Shown piece by piece: positions 8,206-16,619 of a stretch of 64,000 bases of DNA. A program made the position numbers and the translations under genes. Every line of letters begins with the position of its first letter. Within the stretch, counting starts at the first letter, position 1. Under the pieces are notes generated by a model. It worked only from the letters and a program-made list of their open reading frames with translations, had not been told where the DNA came from and did not search any database. The DNA comes from Streptosporangium sandarakinum (lineage in GTDB: Bacteria; Actinomycetota; Actinomycetes; Streptosporangiales; Streptosporangiaceae), in the NCBI RefSeq assembly GCF_013409935.1, contig NZ_JACCCO010000002.1, positions 1,550,001 through 1,614,000 of the forward strand, in the 5' to 3' direction.

Positions 8206-8356
8206 CCGTACGGCTCAACCGCGTTGGTCGTATGAGCGGATGGCGCGGGCCGTACGACTGGACGGCGGATCCGTACGGCTCAACCGCGTTGGTCGTATGA
8301 GCGGATGGCGCGGGCCGTACGACTGGATGGCGGATCCGTACGGCTCAGCCGCGTGG
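8206..8356. repeat. 65-bp tandem direct repeats in the GDPD-CBM2 intergenic region
   Basis: Unit 8206-8270 is repeated at 8271-8335 with one mismatch, and a third partial copy continues to about 8356. Each unit starts CCGTACGGCTCAACCGCG and contains a second CCGTACG. A diverged 45-base version precedes it (8161-8205). The whole 547-base gap between the divergent genes (7996-8542) otherwise shows no gene; frames through it are artefacts of the repeat. Confidence 0.85.
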
Positions 8357-8542
8357 ACCGTGCGGGTGAAAGATTCACCGGGCAGGCGGTCGGTGGGACT
8401 CTCCGCCCGGGAGAAACCCCTGGTCCCGGCGGCGATCGGGGTCCGGTGACGCGCCGAGAGCGGGGCGGGCGTTGACGGGTGGGCGGTGCGGTACGAAACA
8501 TCGTCGTCGTCCCGGTTCGCCGAGTCCGAAGGGTGCGATGTC

Positions 8543-9775
8543 ATGGCGCTTCCCGCTTCGTTCGCCGTCCGGCTCCGGGCGGTCGTCGTCTCGGCGGCAC
8601 TGGTACTGGGAGGTCTCGCCGCGGCGGCGGCCGGCCCGGCGGCGGCCCTGCCGGACACCGGCTGCCGGGTGGACTACACCGTGAACCAGTGGCAGGGCGG
8701 GTTCACCGCCCAGGTGAAGGTGACCAACCTGGGGGCGGCGGTCGACGGCTGGCGACTCCGGTTGACCTTCGGCGGTGACCAGCGGGTGACGAACGCCTGG
8801 AACGCGCAGGTCGGGCAGAGCGGCACGACGGTGACCGCGACGAACGTCTCGTGGAACGCCTCCCTGCCCACCGGCGGGACCGCCGAGTTCGGCCTGCAGG
8901 GCACCTGGACGGCGGCCGGCCCGGTGCCCGCCGACTTCACCCTCAACGACGTGCCCTGCAACGGCACCGGTTCCCCGAGCCCGAGCGTCACCCCGACGGC
9001 CACGCCCACCGCGACACCCACGGTGACACCGACGGCCACGCCCACCGTGACACCGACCGCGACGCCGACGGTGACGCCGACCGGCGGGCCGGGGTGCGCG
9101 GGGGCGGCGGTCTGCTCGGGGTTCGAGGACCAGGCGGGCGTCCCGGCCGGTGACTGGCAGGTCGTGACGCCCAACTGCTCCGGCTCCGGCACCGCCGTGA
9201 TCGACACCTCGGTCGCGCACGGCGGGAGCAGGTCCCTGCGGATCAACGGCGGCGGCGGGTACTGCAACCACGTCTTCGCCGGTACCACCCGGGACGTCTC
9301 CGCCATCGGCCCCGTGGTCCACGCGCGGATGTGGGTCCGGCACGCGACGGCCCTGCCTGCCGGGCACGTCAGCATGATCACCATGGCGGACTCCCGGGAC
9401 GGCGGCCGGGACCTGCGCGTCGGCGGCCAGAACGGGGCGCTGCAGTGGAACCGCGAGTCCGACGACGCCACGCTTCCCGAGCAGAGCCCGGCGGGGGTCG
9501 CGCTCAGCACCCCGCTGCCGGTCGGCCGCTGGGTCTGCCTGCGGTACGAGATCGACACCACCCGGCAGTCGATCCGCACCCTGGTGGACGACCGGGAGGT
9601 CGCCGGGCTGCGCGTGGACGGGGTTCCCACGCAGGACGTCGACTCCCAGTGGCTTCGCCGTACGACCGCGCCGCGTCCGACCACGCTGCGGCTGGGCTGG
9701 GAGAGCTACGGGGGCGACCAGGACACGATCTGGTACGACGACGTGGCCCTGAGCTCCTCCCCGCTCTCCTGCTGA
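8543..9775 (+). CDS. Secreted protein with CBM2 cellulose-binding module and jelly-roll-like C-domain
   Basis: 410 residues. Signal peptide 1-36 ends at 'AAALPDT'. Residues 41-135 are a family 2 carbohydrate-binding module: Cys at both ends, 'YTVNQWQGGFTAQVKVTN', 'VDGWRLRLTF' and 'VSWNASLPTGGTAEFGLQGTW' supply the binding tryptophans. A Thr-Pro linker of TPTATPTV repeats (~140-172) leads to a ~235-residue C-terminal domain ('CSGFEDQAG' to 'WESYGGDQDTIWYDDVALS') like the polysaccharide-lyase/LamG-type beta sandwiches seen in actinomycete secreted proteins; I see no defined catalytic residues. Likely cell-wall or cellulose binding outside the cell. GAAGGG lies 9 bases before ATG 8543. Monocistronic. 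Confidence 0.87.
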   Translation: MALPASFAVRLRAVVVSAALVLGGLAAAAAGPAAALPDTGCRVDYTVNQWQGGFTAQVKVTNLGAAVDGWRLRLTFGGDQRVTNAWNAQVGQSGTTVTATNVSWNASLPTGGTAEFGLQGTWTAAGPVPADFTLNDVPCNGTGSPSPSVTPTATPTATPTVTPTATPTVTPTATPTVTPTGGPGCAGAAVCSGFEDQAGVPAGDWQVVTPNCSGSGTAVIDTSVAHGGSRSLRINGGGGYCNHVFAGTTRDVSAIGPVVHARMWVRHATALPAGHVSMITMADSRDGGRDLRVGGQNGALQWNRESDDATLPEQSPAGVALSTPLPVGRWVCLRYEIDTTRQSIRTLVDDREVAGLRVDGVPTQDVDSQWLRRTTAPRPTTLRLGWESYGGDQDTIWYDDVALSSSPLSC

Positions 9776-9898
9776 ACCGCTCCCCCGCCGGGCCGGTCCC
9801 CTCCCGGGCCGCTCTCCTGCCGAACCGGCCCCGCCGAACCGCTCCGTCTCCGAACGCTCTCCCGCCGGACCGCTTCCCCGCCGGGGAGGCGGTCCGGT

Positions 9899-10759
9899 TC
9901 AGGGGCGGCCGGGGGCGGTGTCCGGGGTGGGGAGGGCGGCGCGTACGGCTTCCAGGCAGCGCTCCACCACCGGGAGCGGGTCGAACGCGTAGGTGCCGTC
10001 GCCGAAGAGCTCGAAGGTCATACGGCCCCGGTACCCCCGGCGGTCCAGGGCGGCGAGGTAGTCGGCCAGCGGCAGTTCGCCGTCGCCCCACGCCAGGTGG
10101 CCCGCGGGCCGGCCGTCGATCAGGTGGACGTGGCGGACGCGGTCGCCGAGCGCGTCGAAGTAGTCGTCCACGCTCTCGCCGGCGACGGCCATGCCCACCG
10201 TGTCGAGCACCGCGCCGAGGTTGGCCGCGCCCACCTCGTCGATCATCCTGGCGAGCGCCCGGGAGTCGTTGAGGAGGTTCGACTCCACGCGCTGCAGGGG
10301 TTCGAGCACGCAGGTCACGCCGAGGGTGGCGGCGTAGGCGGCGATCTCGCCGATCGCGTCGGCGGAGCTGCGCCAGGCCGCCTCCACCGGCTCGTTCTCG
10401 AAGCCGCGGCCCGGGGTCAGCAGGAGCAGCTCGGCTCCGAGCTCGGCGCACAGCTCGGCCGCGCGGCGGAACATGCCGATGCTGGCGGCGCGCAGCCAGG
10501 TGACGGGCGAGGCCACGTTGACCGGGTACATCACCTGCTCGGGGGTCAGGCAGCGGACCGTGAGGCCGCGCGACTCCAGGCGGCGGCGGACGGCTCGCGC
10601 CTCGGCGTCGCTCACCTGCGGCACGTGGAACTGCGGCGCGATGCCCCACAGTTCCACGTGTTCCCGGCCGAGGGCCGCGGCGTCGTCGAGGAACCGCTCG
10701 AACGGCTGGTGCTGGTAGGAGAAGTTCGAGGCGGTGATCTGGCCGAGGGAGAGGGTCAT
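9899..10759 (-). CDS. FrlC-like sugar-amine epimerase (xylose isomerase-like TIM barrel)
   Basis: 286 residues. The protein follows E. coli FrlC (fructoselysine 3-epimerase) along its length from memory: 'ALGREHVELWGIAPQFH', 'CLTPEQVMYPVNVASP', 'CVLEPLQRVESN' (metal-ligand Glu), 'LGAVLDTVGMAV' (Asp), 'GDRVRHVHLIDG' (His) and 'MTFELFGDGTY' (Glu), the Glu-Asp-His-Glu metal set of this family. Inferred role: interconverting epimeric fructosamines so that the downstream kinase and deglycase can use them; a generic sugar isomerase cannot be excluded. AGGAG is 6 bases before ATG 10759. It lies 3' of the two permease genes, after a 260-bp repeat-bearing gap, probably in the same regulon. Confidence 0.78.
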   Translation of the reverse strand: MTLSLGQITASNFSYQHQPFERFLDDAAALGREHVELWGIAPQFHVPQVSDAEARAVRRRLESRGLTVRCLTPEQVMYPVNVASPVTWLRAASIGMFRRAAELCAELGAELLLLTPGRGFENEPVEAAWRSSADAIGEIAAYAATLGVTCVLEPLQRVESNLLNDSRALARMIDEVGAANLGAVLDTVGMAVAGESVDDYFDALGDRVRHVHLIDGRPAGHLAWGDGELPLADYLAALDRRGYRGRMTFELFGDGTYAFDPLPVVERCLEAVRAALPTPDTAPGRP

Positions 10760-10879
10760 CGGTGCTCCTGTCGTGTGGGGTGCGACGCGGACCGGGTTCG
10801 GAGACCTGGTTCGGGGCCGGGTTCCGGGGCGGGCCGGGTGCCGCCCCGCCATCGTCCTCCGGCCGCGCGACGCCGTCCT

Positions 10880-10970
10880 GGGTCCGCGGTCCCGGGTCCG
10901 TCGTCCTGGGTCCGTCATCCCGGGTCCGTCGTCCTGGGTCCGTCGTCCCGGGTCCGCGGTGCCGGGTCCA
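10880..10970. repeat. 14-bp tandem repeat array
   Basis: Seven copies of GGGTCCG(N7) at exact 14-base spacing (10880, 10894, 10908, 10922, 10936, 10950 and a variant at 10964); the N7 alternates mainly between TCGTCCT, TCGTCCC and CGGTCCC. It lies in the gap between the MalG-like permease and the FrlC-like gene, outside either coding frame. Confidence 0.85.
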
Positions 10971-11020
10971 GGGCCCCGGCGCCGCGGTACGGCGGTGCGG
11001 ACGCCGTACGGCGGGACCGG

Positions 11021-11857
11021 TCACTTGCCGATGCCGTCGGCCATGCCCTTGACGATGTAGCGCTGGCCGAAGAAGAACAGCAGCATGACCGGGATCGCCG
11101 CGATGGTCATGCCGGCGAAGACGACGGGGAACTCGGTGCCGTGCTTGCTCATCAGGCTCATCAGGCCGACCGGGAGGGTCTGCACGCCGCTGCCGCTGGT
11201 GAAGATCATCGCGAAGAGGTACTCGTTCCAGGCGAAGAGGATGTGCAGCAGGACCGTCGAGGTGATGATCGGCTTGCACATCGGCAGGATGATGTGCCAG
11301 AACGCCGTCCACCGGCCGCAGCCGTCCATCTCGGCCGCCTCGTCGACCTCGCGGGGGAGGTCGAGCATGTAGGCGCGGATGAGGAAGGTGGTGAAGGGCA
11401 CCCGGAAGGCGGTGTAGAGGATGAGCAGCGCCCAGAAGCTGTTGTACAGGCCCATCGCCTGGAACATCTTCACCAGCGGGACGAGCGCCACGCTGGGGGC
11501 GAGCATGAGGCCGCCGAGGATCGTCCCGGTGACGAACCCGCTGAACGGGATCTTCACCCGGGTGAGACCGTAGGCGGCCCAGGCACTGACGAAGACGGTG
11601 GCGACCGTCGAGGTCACCGTGACGAGCACGCTGGTGGTGAGGTAGTCGCTCACCCCCCGGTTCCACGCCTTGCGGTAGTTCTCGAAGCTCCAGTCGACGG
11701 GGAGGGCGAAGGGGTTCCCGAAGAGCTGCGAGTTGGTCTTGAACCCGTTGAGCACCATCCACAGCAGCGGGTAGACCACGACCACGGCGAGGCCGAGCAG
11801 GAACACCCACAGGAAGACGCGTGCGATCACGCCGAGGAAGCCGATGCGGCTCACCAT
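11021..11857 (-). CDS. Carbohydrate ABC transporter permease (MalG type)
   Basis: 278 residues with six membrane helices and the EAA loop 'REVDEAAEMDGCGRWTAFWHIILP' (written here in part), which contacts the ATPase. Start ATG 11857 overlaps the preceding permease stop by 7 bases, implying translational coupling. It pairs with the MalF-type subunit to carry the substrate delivered by the lipoprotein encoded upstream. No ATPase gene is in the locus, so a shared MsiK-like ATPase elsewhere is expected, as is common in actinomycetes. Substrate inferred from context: fructosamines or other sugar-amine conjugates. Confidence 0.92.
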   Translation of the reverse strand: MVSRIGFLGVIARVFLWVFLLGLAVVVVYPLLWMVLNGFKTNSQLFGNPFALPVDWSFENYRKAWNRGVSDYLTTSVLVTVTSTVATVFVSAWAAYGLTRVKIPFSGFVTGTILGGLMLAPSVALVPLVKMFQAMGLYNSFWALLILYTAFRVPFTTFLIRAYMLDLPREVDEAAEMDGCGRWTAFWHIILPMCKPIITSTVLLHILFAWNEYLFAMIFTSGSGVQTLPVGLMSLMSKHGTEFPVVFAGMTIAAIPVMLLFFFGQRYIVKGMADGIGK

Positions 11858-12744
11858 TCCACCCTTCTCCTGTTGGCGACCCACAGCTGCGCCACGGCGA
11901 TGGCGAGCGTGATCACGAAGATCACCGTCGCGATGGCGGCGGCGTAGCCGAAGTCGTTGCGGACGAAGCCGCTCCGGTAGAGCCAGGTTCCGAGCACCTG
12001 GCTGGAGTTGTCGGGGCCGCCGCCGGTCATCACCATGACCTCGTTGAAGACCTGGAACGCGCCGGAGATGGTGACCATCATCATCAGGCCGGTCATCTCG
12101 CGCACCAGGGGGACCGTCACGTGGAAGAAGCGGCGGACGGGGCCGGTGCCGTCGAGGGCGGCGGCGTGGTAGATCTCCGCGGGGATGCGCTGGATGGCGA
12201 CGGCGAACAGCAGGGTGGAGTAGCCGAAGCCCTGCCACTGGCTCATCGCGATGATCGCGGGCATCGCGGTGCTCTCCTCGCCGAGCCAGGAGCGGCCGAG
12301 GTCGCCGAGCCCCACCGCCTCCAGCAGGTGGTTGAGCGGGCCGAGGTTGGGTTCGTAGATGAAGTAGAACAGCAGGCCCGCCACGGTCAGCGAGATGGCG
12401 CAGGGGATGAAGTAGATCGACCGGAGGATCCGCTGCCACCGCCGGCTGCGGATGCTCTCGATGAGCGCGGCGAGCACGAGCGCGCCGCACACCTGGAAGG
12501 CGATCGAGACCACCGCGTACATCACGTTGTTGCCGAGTGACCTCCAGAAGACGGGGTCGTCGACGAGCTTGCGGTAGTTCTCCAGGCCGACGAACTCCTG
12601 GCTTCCGCTGTAGATGTCCCATTTGAGGGTGCTGAACCCGAGGTTCTCCGCCAGCGGGAAGTAGACGAACACCCCGACCAGCGCGAGCGCGGGGAGGACC
12701 CACGCGAGCCCGAGCGCTCGTTTGACGATGGTGGGCACCGGCAT
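11851..12744 (-). CDS. Carbohydrate ABC transporter permease (MalF type)
   Basis: 297 residues, six predicted helices, N-terminal helix 'LAWVLPALALVGVFVYFPL' and an EAA-type loop 'EIYHAAALDGTGPVRRFF' near residue 210. It is the first permease of a binding protein / MalF / MalG set and overlaps the next gene by 7 bases; the binding-protein stop is 36 bases upstream. Forms the membrane channel with the MalG partner. Assignment to carbohydrate uptake (CUT1) is secure; the actual substrate comes from the flanking frl-like enzymes. Confidence 0.92.
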   Translation of the reverse strand: MPVPTIVKRALGLAWVLPALALVGVFVYFPLAENLGFSTLKWDIYSGSQEFVGLENYRKLVDDPVFWRSLGNNVMYAVVSIAFQVCGALVLAALIESIRSRRWQRILRSIYFIPCAISLTVAGLLFYFIYEPNLGPLNHLLEAVGLGDLGRSWLGEESTAMPAIIAMSQWQGFGYSTLLFAVAIQRIPAEIYHAAALDGTGPVRRFFHVTVPLVREMTGLMMMVTISGAFQVFNEVMVMTGGGPDNSSQVLGTWLYRSGFVRNDFGYAAAIATVIFVITLAIAVAQLWVANRRRVEW

Positions 12745-12780
12745 GCTCTCCTTACGCCGAGCGGCTCGTGTGCGGGCGGG

Positions 12781-14106
12781 TCACTTGGCCGACGCCGATG
12801 CCTGGCGCACGCTTTCGAGCACCTGCTCGGGGGTCTTGCCGCCGGTGATGAGCGCCTCTCCGCCGGACAGCCACGCGTCGGCGACCTCGGGCACGGTCAC
12901 GGTGTCGAGCCAGGCGGCGAGCCTCGGGGCGTTGTTGACCGCCTCGATGCCCTCGAACACGGCCTTGCTGGAGGTGTCGGTGGTGACGGCGCCGATGACC
13001 GTGCTGGGCTGGCCGTACGGCGGGGCGGAGAGCGTCTTGGCGTTCTCCTGGTTCGTGACGAACTTCATGAAGTCGACGGCGAGCGGCACGCGCGGTGAGG
13101 CGGCGTTGATCAGGTATCCCTCGGGCGCGCCCTCCAGCGTCGCCGCGTCACCCGCGGCGCCCTGGGGGACGGGCAGCGGGAAGATGCCGAACTCGGCGGG
13201 GTCGAGTTTGCCCTTGGCGGTGGCGTTGTCGAACTCCAGGATCTCCTGGTAGTACATCGCGGCCTTGCCGCCGGCGAACGCCTCCTGCGCGGAGCTGTAG
13301 AGGACGCCGTTGGTGCCGGTCCCGGTGTCGGTGCACTGGGTGACGAGGGTCTTGAACTGCTTGAGCGCGGTGACGTAGCCGGGGTCGTCGAGCTTGGCCG
13401 TCCCGGGCTTGAGGTCGGCCTGGAGGGTGGCGGGCGGCACGTTGTAGGCGAAGAGCTGCTGCAGGTAGTGCAGGGCGGGCCAGCCGTCCTTGTTGCCGAA
13501 GGCGATCGGCTCGTAGCCGGCCTTGCGCAGCGGGGCGCAGCTGCTGATGAGCTCCTCGAAGGTGGTGGGCACCTTGACCCCGGCCTTGTCGAAGGCGGCC
13601 TTGTCGTACCCCATGAACTTGCCGTTGTTGTAGAGCGGGATGCCGTAGTACTTGCCGTCGTAGGCGAAGGCCGACAGCGACCCCTTGCCGAAGGTCTTGC
13701 CCCAGGGGGTGTCGGGGCCGATCACGTCGGTGAGGTCGGCGGCGCGTCCGCCGCGGATGAAGTTCTCCGCCCAGTTGCCGGTCCAGGTGAAGTAGATGTC
13801 CGGCAGGGCGTTGGAGGCCGTCAGGGTCTTGGTCTTGTCCTTGATGCTCTGGTCGGTCTCCTGGATGAGCTCGACCTTCACCCCGGGGTGCGCCTTCTCG
13901 TAGTCGGCGGCGACCTTCCCGAAGTACGGCTCCAGCGGCTCGCCGGCGAACTTGGTGAGGATGCTCAGCGTGCCGGAGTAGTCCGGTTTCGCGGCGGCGT
14001 CGGCGGCGGGGGCCTTCGCCGGGGTGCCGCCGCCGGTGCAGCCGGTCAGTGTGAGCACCGAGGTCCCGGCGATTGCCGCGAACGTCGTCAGTACGCGAGA
14101 GCGCAT
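12781..14106 (-). CDS. Sugar-binding lipoprotein of ABC transporter
   Basis: 441 residues. A lipoprotein signal with lipobox 'LTGC' (Cys at ~23) is followed by an Ala-rich tether and an extracellular solute-binding protein family 1 fold ('YSGTLSILTKFAGEPLEPYF', 'ALPDIYFTWTGNWAENFI', 'YGIPLYNNGKFMGYDKAAF', 'GKAAMYYQEILEF'). It captures the substrate at the outer membrane face and hands it to the two permeases. First gene of the leftward operon; two LacI-type palindromes lie upstream (14223 and 14379), so it is probably repressed by the LacI protein encoded at 16620. GAGAG/AAAGGAAG-like purines precede ATG 14106. Confidence 0.92.
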   Translation of the reverse strand: MRSRVLTTFAAIAGTSVLTLTGCTGGGTPAKAPAADAAAKPDYSGTLSILTKFAGEPLEPYFGKVAADYEKAHPGVKVELIQETDQSIKDKTKTLTASNALPDIYFTWTGNWAENFIRGGRAADLTDVIGPDTPWGKTFGKGSLSAFAYDGKYYGIPLYNNGKFMGYDKAAFDKAGVKVPTTFEELISSCAPLRKAGYEPIAFGNKDGWPALHYLQQLFAYNVPPATLQADLKPGTAKLDDPGYVTALKQFKTLVTQCTDTGTGTNGVLYSSAQEAFAGGKAAMYYQEILEFDNATAKGKLDPAEFGIFPLPVPQGAAGDAATLEGAPEGYLINAASPRVPLAVDFMKFVTNQENAKTLSAPPYGQPSTVIGAVTTDTSSKAVFEGIEAVNNAPRLAAWLDTVTVPEVADAWLSGGEALITGGKTPEQVLESVRQASASAK

Positions 14107-14222
14107 GGGCTTCCTTTCTCTCGTGAGAGGAGAGGGACCACCGGTGCCGTGGCACCTCGGATCCGCGCCGTGGGGGTGTCTGCGACCTGGCCCGCCCGGT
14201 TGTCGGCTGACTGTACAGAGAA

Positions 14223-14240
14223 TCTGATACCGGTACCAGA
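14223..14240. promoter_or_regulatory. LacI-family operator 1 (near binding-protein gene)
   Basis: TCTGATACCGGTACCAGA is an 18-base palindrome with a single mismatched pair, centred on the CCGG dyad expected for LacI-family hinge-helix binding. It lies ~117 bases before the binding-protein start, next to an AT-rich tract (14244-14265) that may hold the promoter. Confidence 0.8.
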
Positions 14241-14378
14241 CCTAAAACAAGATCTTATTTTTCGAGAGCGCCAGCCGAGACCCCATCGTGACCTGAGAGC
14301 GATTTGACCAGGTAAATCAACGGATCAAGGGCTCGGTATTGACGGCCCGCCGCTCGCTGTGCCAGCGTGACCCCTGCG

Positions 14379-14392
14379 TGATACCGGTATCA
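14379..14392. promoter_or_regulatory. LacI-family operator 2 (near frlB-like gene)
   Basis: TGATACCGGTATCA is a perfect 14-base palindrome sharing the core of operator 1, centred 154 bases from it and 46 bases before the rightward deglycase gene. Two sites in one divergent region allow coordinated repression of both arms of the locus. Confidence 0.85.
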
Positions 14393-14438
14393 GGTCGCAA
14401 GGCGACACCGGTCGTGGCATTCCCGAAAGGACGCGTAG

Positions 14439-15440
14439 ATGCTCCGCTTCAACGAGCCCGAGTTCCTCTCCCGGACGGCGAGCGCGGCGGCGCTGCGCCC
14501 GCAGATCGAGGAGCTCGTCGACCGTCTGGTGGACGAGGGGTTCGACAACCTCCTCCTCGTCGGCGCCGGCGGCACGTACGCCCAGATGTGGCCGTACGAG
14601 CACCTGGCCCGGCGCTCCTCCACCTTCGACGTGCGCGCCGCGATCGCGGCCGAGCTGGTCGTCTCCGGTGACGCGCGGCTCGGCGAGCGCTCGGTCGTGG
14701 TCTTCACCTCGGTCTCGGGCACCACCGAGGACAGCATCCGTGCCATCGAGTACTGCAAGGCCCGGGGCGCCTACACGATCGGCTTCACCGGCTACCCCGA
14801 CTCGCCCATCGCGAAGCTGGTGGACGCCGCCCTCGTCACGGAGCCGGAGACCTGGCCCTTCGACGTCCAGATGCTGTTCTTCATGGGCCGGCTGCTCTCG
14901 CGCCGCGGGGAGTTCGACGGCTACGACAAGCTCGCCGACGAGCTGGCGGACATCCCGCGGATCCTCGTGGACGTCGCCAAGCAGGCCGAGCCGGTGGCCG
15001 CCGCCTTCGCCGAGGCCCACCGGGACAACGACTACCACTTCCTCATCGGCGGCGGGAACCTGTGGGGCTTCACCTACCTGTACTCCATGTGCATCCTGGA
15101 GGAGATGCAGTGGCTGCGCACCACCCGGGTGCACAGCGCCGAGTTCTTCCACGGCTCGCTCGAACTGCTGGAGGAGGACACCAGCGTCGTCATCTTCCAG
15201 GGCGAGGACGAGACCCGCGCCCTCACCGACCGGGCCGAGGCGTTCGCCAAGCGCGTCTCCAAGGACGTCACCGTCTTCGACACGCGTGACTACCCGCTCG
15301 ACGGGATCAGCCCGGAGTTCCGCGGCCTGCTCTCACCGCTCGTGCTCGACACCGTGCTGAGCCGGGTCAGCAAGCACCTGGAGCGGGTCCGCGACCACTC
15401 GCTCGACCTGCGCCGCTACTACCGCGTCATGGACTACTGA
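14439..15440 (+). CDS. frlB: SIS-domain fructosamine-6-phosphate deglycase (FrlB-like)
   Basis: 333 residues, two SIS sugar-isomerase folds. 'NLLLVGAGGTYAQMW' and 'SVVVFTSVSGTTEDSIRAIEYCKARGAYTIGFT' (shown in parts) are sugar-phosphate loops. 'RVHSAEFFHGSLELL' matches the FrlB active site 'IESGEFRHGPLEIV' with the Glu and His conserved, and the C-terminus 'DHSLDLRRYYRVMDY' parallels FrlB 'DHNPDERRYYGGLVEY'. Expected reaction: fructosyl-amine 6-phosphate + water to glucose 6-phosphate + amine/amino acid. The ATG has GGA-rich sequence upstream and operator 2 lies 46 bases before it. Together with the kinase 141 bases downstream this makes an Amadori pathway much likelier than a glucosamine one. 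Confidence 0.85.
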   Translation: MLRFNEPEFLSRTASAAALRPQIEELVDRLVDEGFDNLLLVGAGGTYAQMWPYEHLARRSSTFDVRAAIAAELVVSGDARLGERSVVVFTSVSGTTEDSIRAIEYCKARGAYTIGFTGYPDSPIAKLVDAALVTEPETWPFDVQMLFFMGRLLSRRGEFDGYDKLADELADIPRILVDVAKQAEPVAAAFAEAHRDNDYHFLIGGGNLWGFTYLYSMCILEEMQWLRTTRVHSAEFFHGSLELLEEDTSVVIFQGEDETRALTDRAEAFAKRVSKDVTVFDTRDYPLDGISPEFRGLLSPLVLDTVLSRVSKHLERVRDHSLDLRRYYRVMDY

Positions 15441-15581
15441 GCCCTCCTCCTCGTCCCCGGGTATCCGCTCCCCCGGATACCCGCCCCGGCCGTACGCGCG
15501 GGCCGGCGTCATGCCGGCCCGTACGCGTGCCCTCCCCCTGTCCCGCGCCGCGGTGCGCGGAACCCGCGCACAGGAGAACCC

Positions 15582-16457
15582 ATGAGAGTCCTCGGTTTCG
15601 GCGACAACATCGTCGACCGGTTCGTCGACCGCGGCGTCGACTATCCGGGCGGCAACAGCGTGAACGTCGCCGTCTACGCCCGCCGACTCGGCCTCGACGC
15701 CGCCTACCTCGGGGTCTTCGGCGACGACGACCTCGGCCGGTTCCTGCGGGAGGCGATCGCCGCCCAGGGGGTGGCCGTCGACCGGTGCGTGGTGCGGGTC
15801 GGCGAGAGCGGCGTCTCCACCCTGCGCGTCGACGACGGCGACCGCGTCTTCCTCGGATGGAACGGCGGCGGGGTGACGGTGCGGGAGCCGCTCGTGCTCG
15901 ACGACGAGCTGCTCGGCTACGTGTCGGGTTTCCACCTGGTGCACTCCAGCGTCTACTCCGGCAGCGAGAGCGAACTGCCGAAGCTCGCCGGGCTCGGCCC
16001 GCTGGTGAGCTTCGACCTGTCCAGCGAGGAGGAGTTCCGCTCCCCCGCCTACCTCGACCGCGTCTGCCCGCACGCCGATCTCGTCCTGCTGTCGTGCTCC
16101 CACCTCGACGAGGCCGCCACGCGCGACCTCCTCGCCGACGCCGTACGGCGGGGCGCGCGGCTGGCGCTCGGCACCCGCGGCGTGGACGGGGCGATCGCGT
16201 ACGACGGCGACGTCACCGTCGCCGCTCCGGCTCTTCCGGTGGCGGACCCCCGGGAGATCGTCGACACGATGGGCTGCGGTGACGCCTTCCTCGCCGGGTT
16301 CGCCGTATCGTTGCTGCGCGGCGGCTGGTCGGCCGGGACCCGGCCACGGCGTGACATGATCGAGCGGGCGCTGCGCGACGGCGCGGAGGCGGCCCACGAG
16401 CAGTGCCTCGTCGAGGGCGCGTTCGCCCGCGGCCGTCCCGCCGTACCGCAGGGTTAG
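15582..16457 (+). CDS. frlD: PfkB-family fructosamine kinase (FrlD-like)
   Basis: 291 residues. 'GDNIVDRFVDRGVDYPGGNSVNVAVYARRLG' (in part) is the ribokinase-family substrate motif as in FrlD ('GDNCVDIYP..SGGNAVNVAVY'), and 'REIVDTMGCGDAFLAGF' is the PfkB signature with the GxGD catalytic Asp; Cys replaces the usual Ala in GAGD. Expected role: ATP-dependent 6-phosphorylation of fructosamines (e.g. fructoselysine) before FrlB cleavage. A CAGGAGAACCC ribosome site precedes ATG 15582. It follows the deglycase and precedes the LacI gene on the same strand, so they may share a transcript. Confidence 0.85.
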   Translation: MRVLGFGDNIVDRFVDRGVDYPGGNSVNVAVYARRLGLDAAYLGVFGDDDLGRFLREAIAAQGVAVDRCVVRVGESGVSTLRVDDGDRVFLGWNGGGVTVREPLVLDDELLGYVSGFHLVHSSVYSGSESELPKLAGLGPLVSFDLSSEEEFRSPAYLDRVCPHADLVLLSCSHLDEAATRDLLADAVRRGARLALGTRGVDGAIAYDGDVTVAAPALPVADPREIVDTMGCGDAFLAGFAVSLLRGGWSAGTRPRRDMIERALRDGAEAAHEQCLVEGAFARGRPAVPQG

Positions 16458-16576
16458 CCGGGAGCGGCGAGGCATGCCCCGGGTCCCCTCGGCGGTCCTC
16501 GCCGTAGCGCGGGACCGGACGGGTGACCGGGGGAAACGCGCCCGGTCCATGAAAGGGATCTAGCATGTGGCGAGCC

Positions 16577-16602
16577 TCCGAACGCGAGATCCGAACGCGA
16601 GA
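16577..16602. repeat. Perfect 13-bp direct repeat before lacI-type gene
   Basis: TCCGAACGCGAGA occurs twice head-to-tail (16577-16589, 16590-16602), 18 bases before the LacI-family start codon, in the untranslated leader. May be chance slippage or a regulatory site. Confidence 0.7.
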
Positions 16603-16619
16603 AACGAGGGACGCGATCC

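Noticed and set aside
8206-8356. Possible CRISPR array from the 65-bp repeats
   Set aside because: Units are directly abutting with no spacers.
9504-12703. Long open frames opposite or out of phase with the permease and epimerase genes
   Set aside because: They consist of Arg/Pro/Gly-rich sequence produced by the strong GC3 bias of the true genes and have no ribosome sites.
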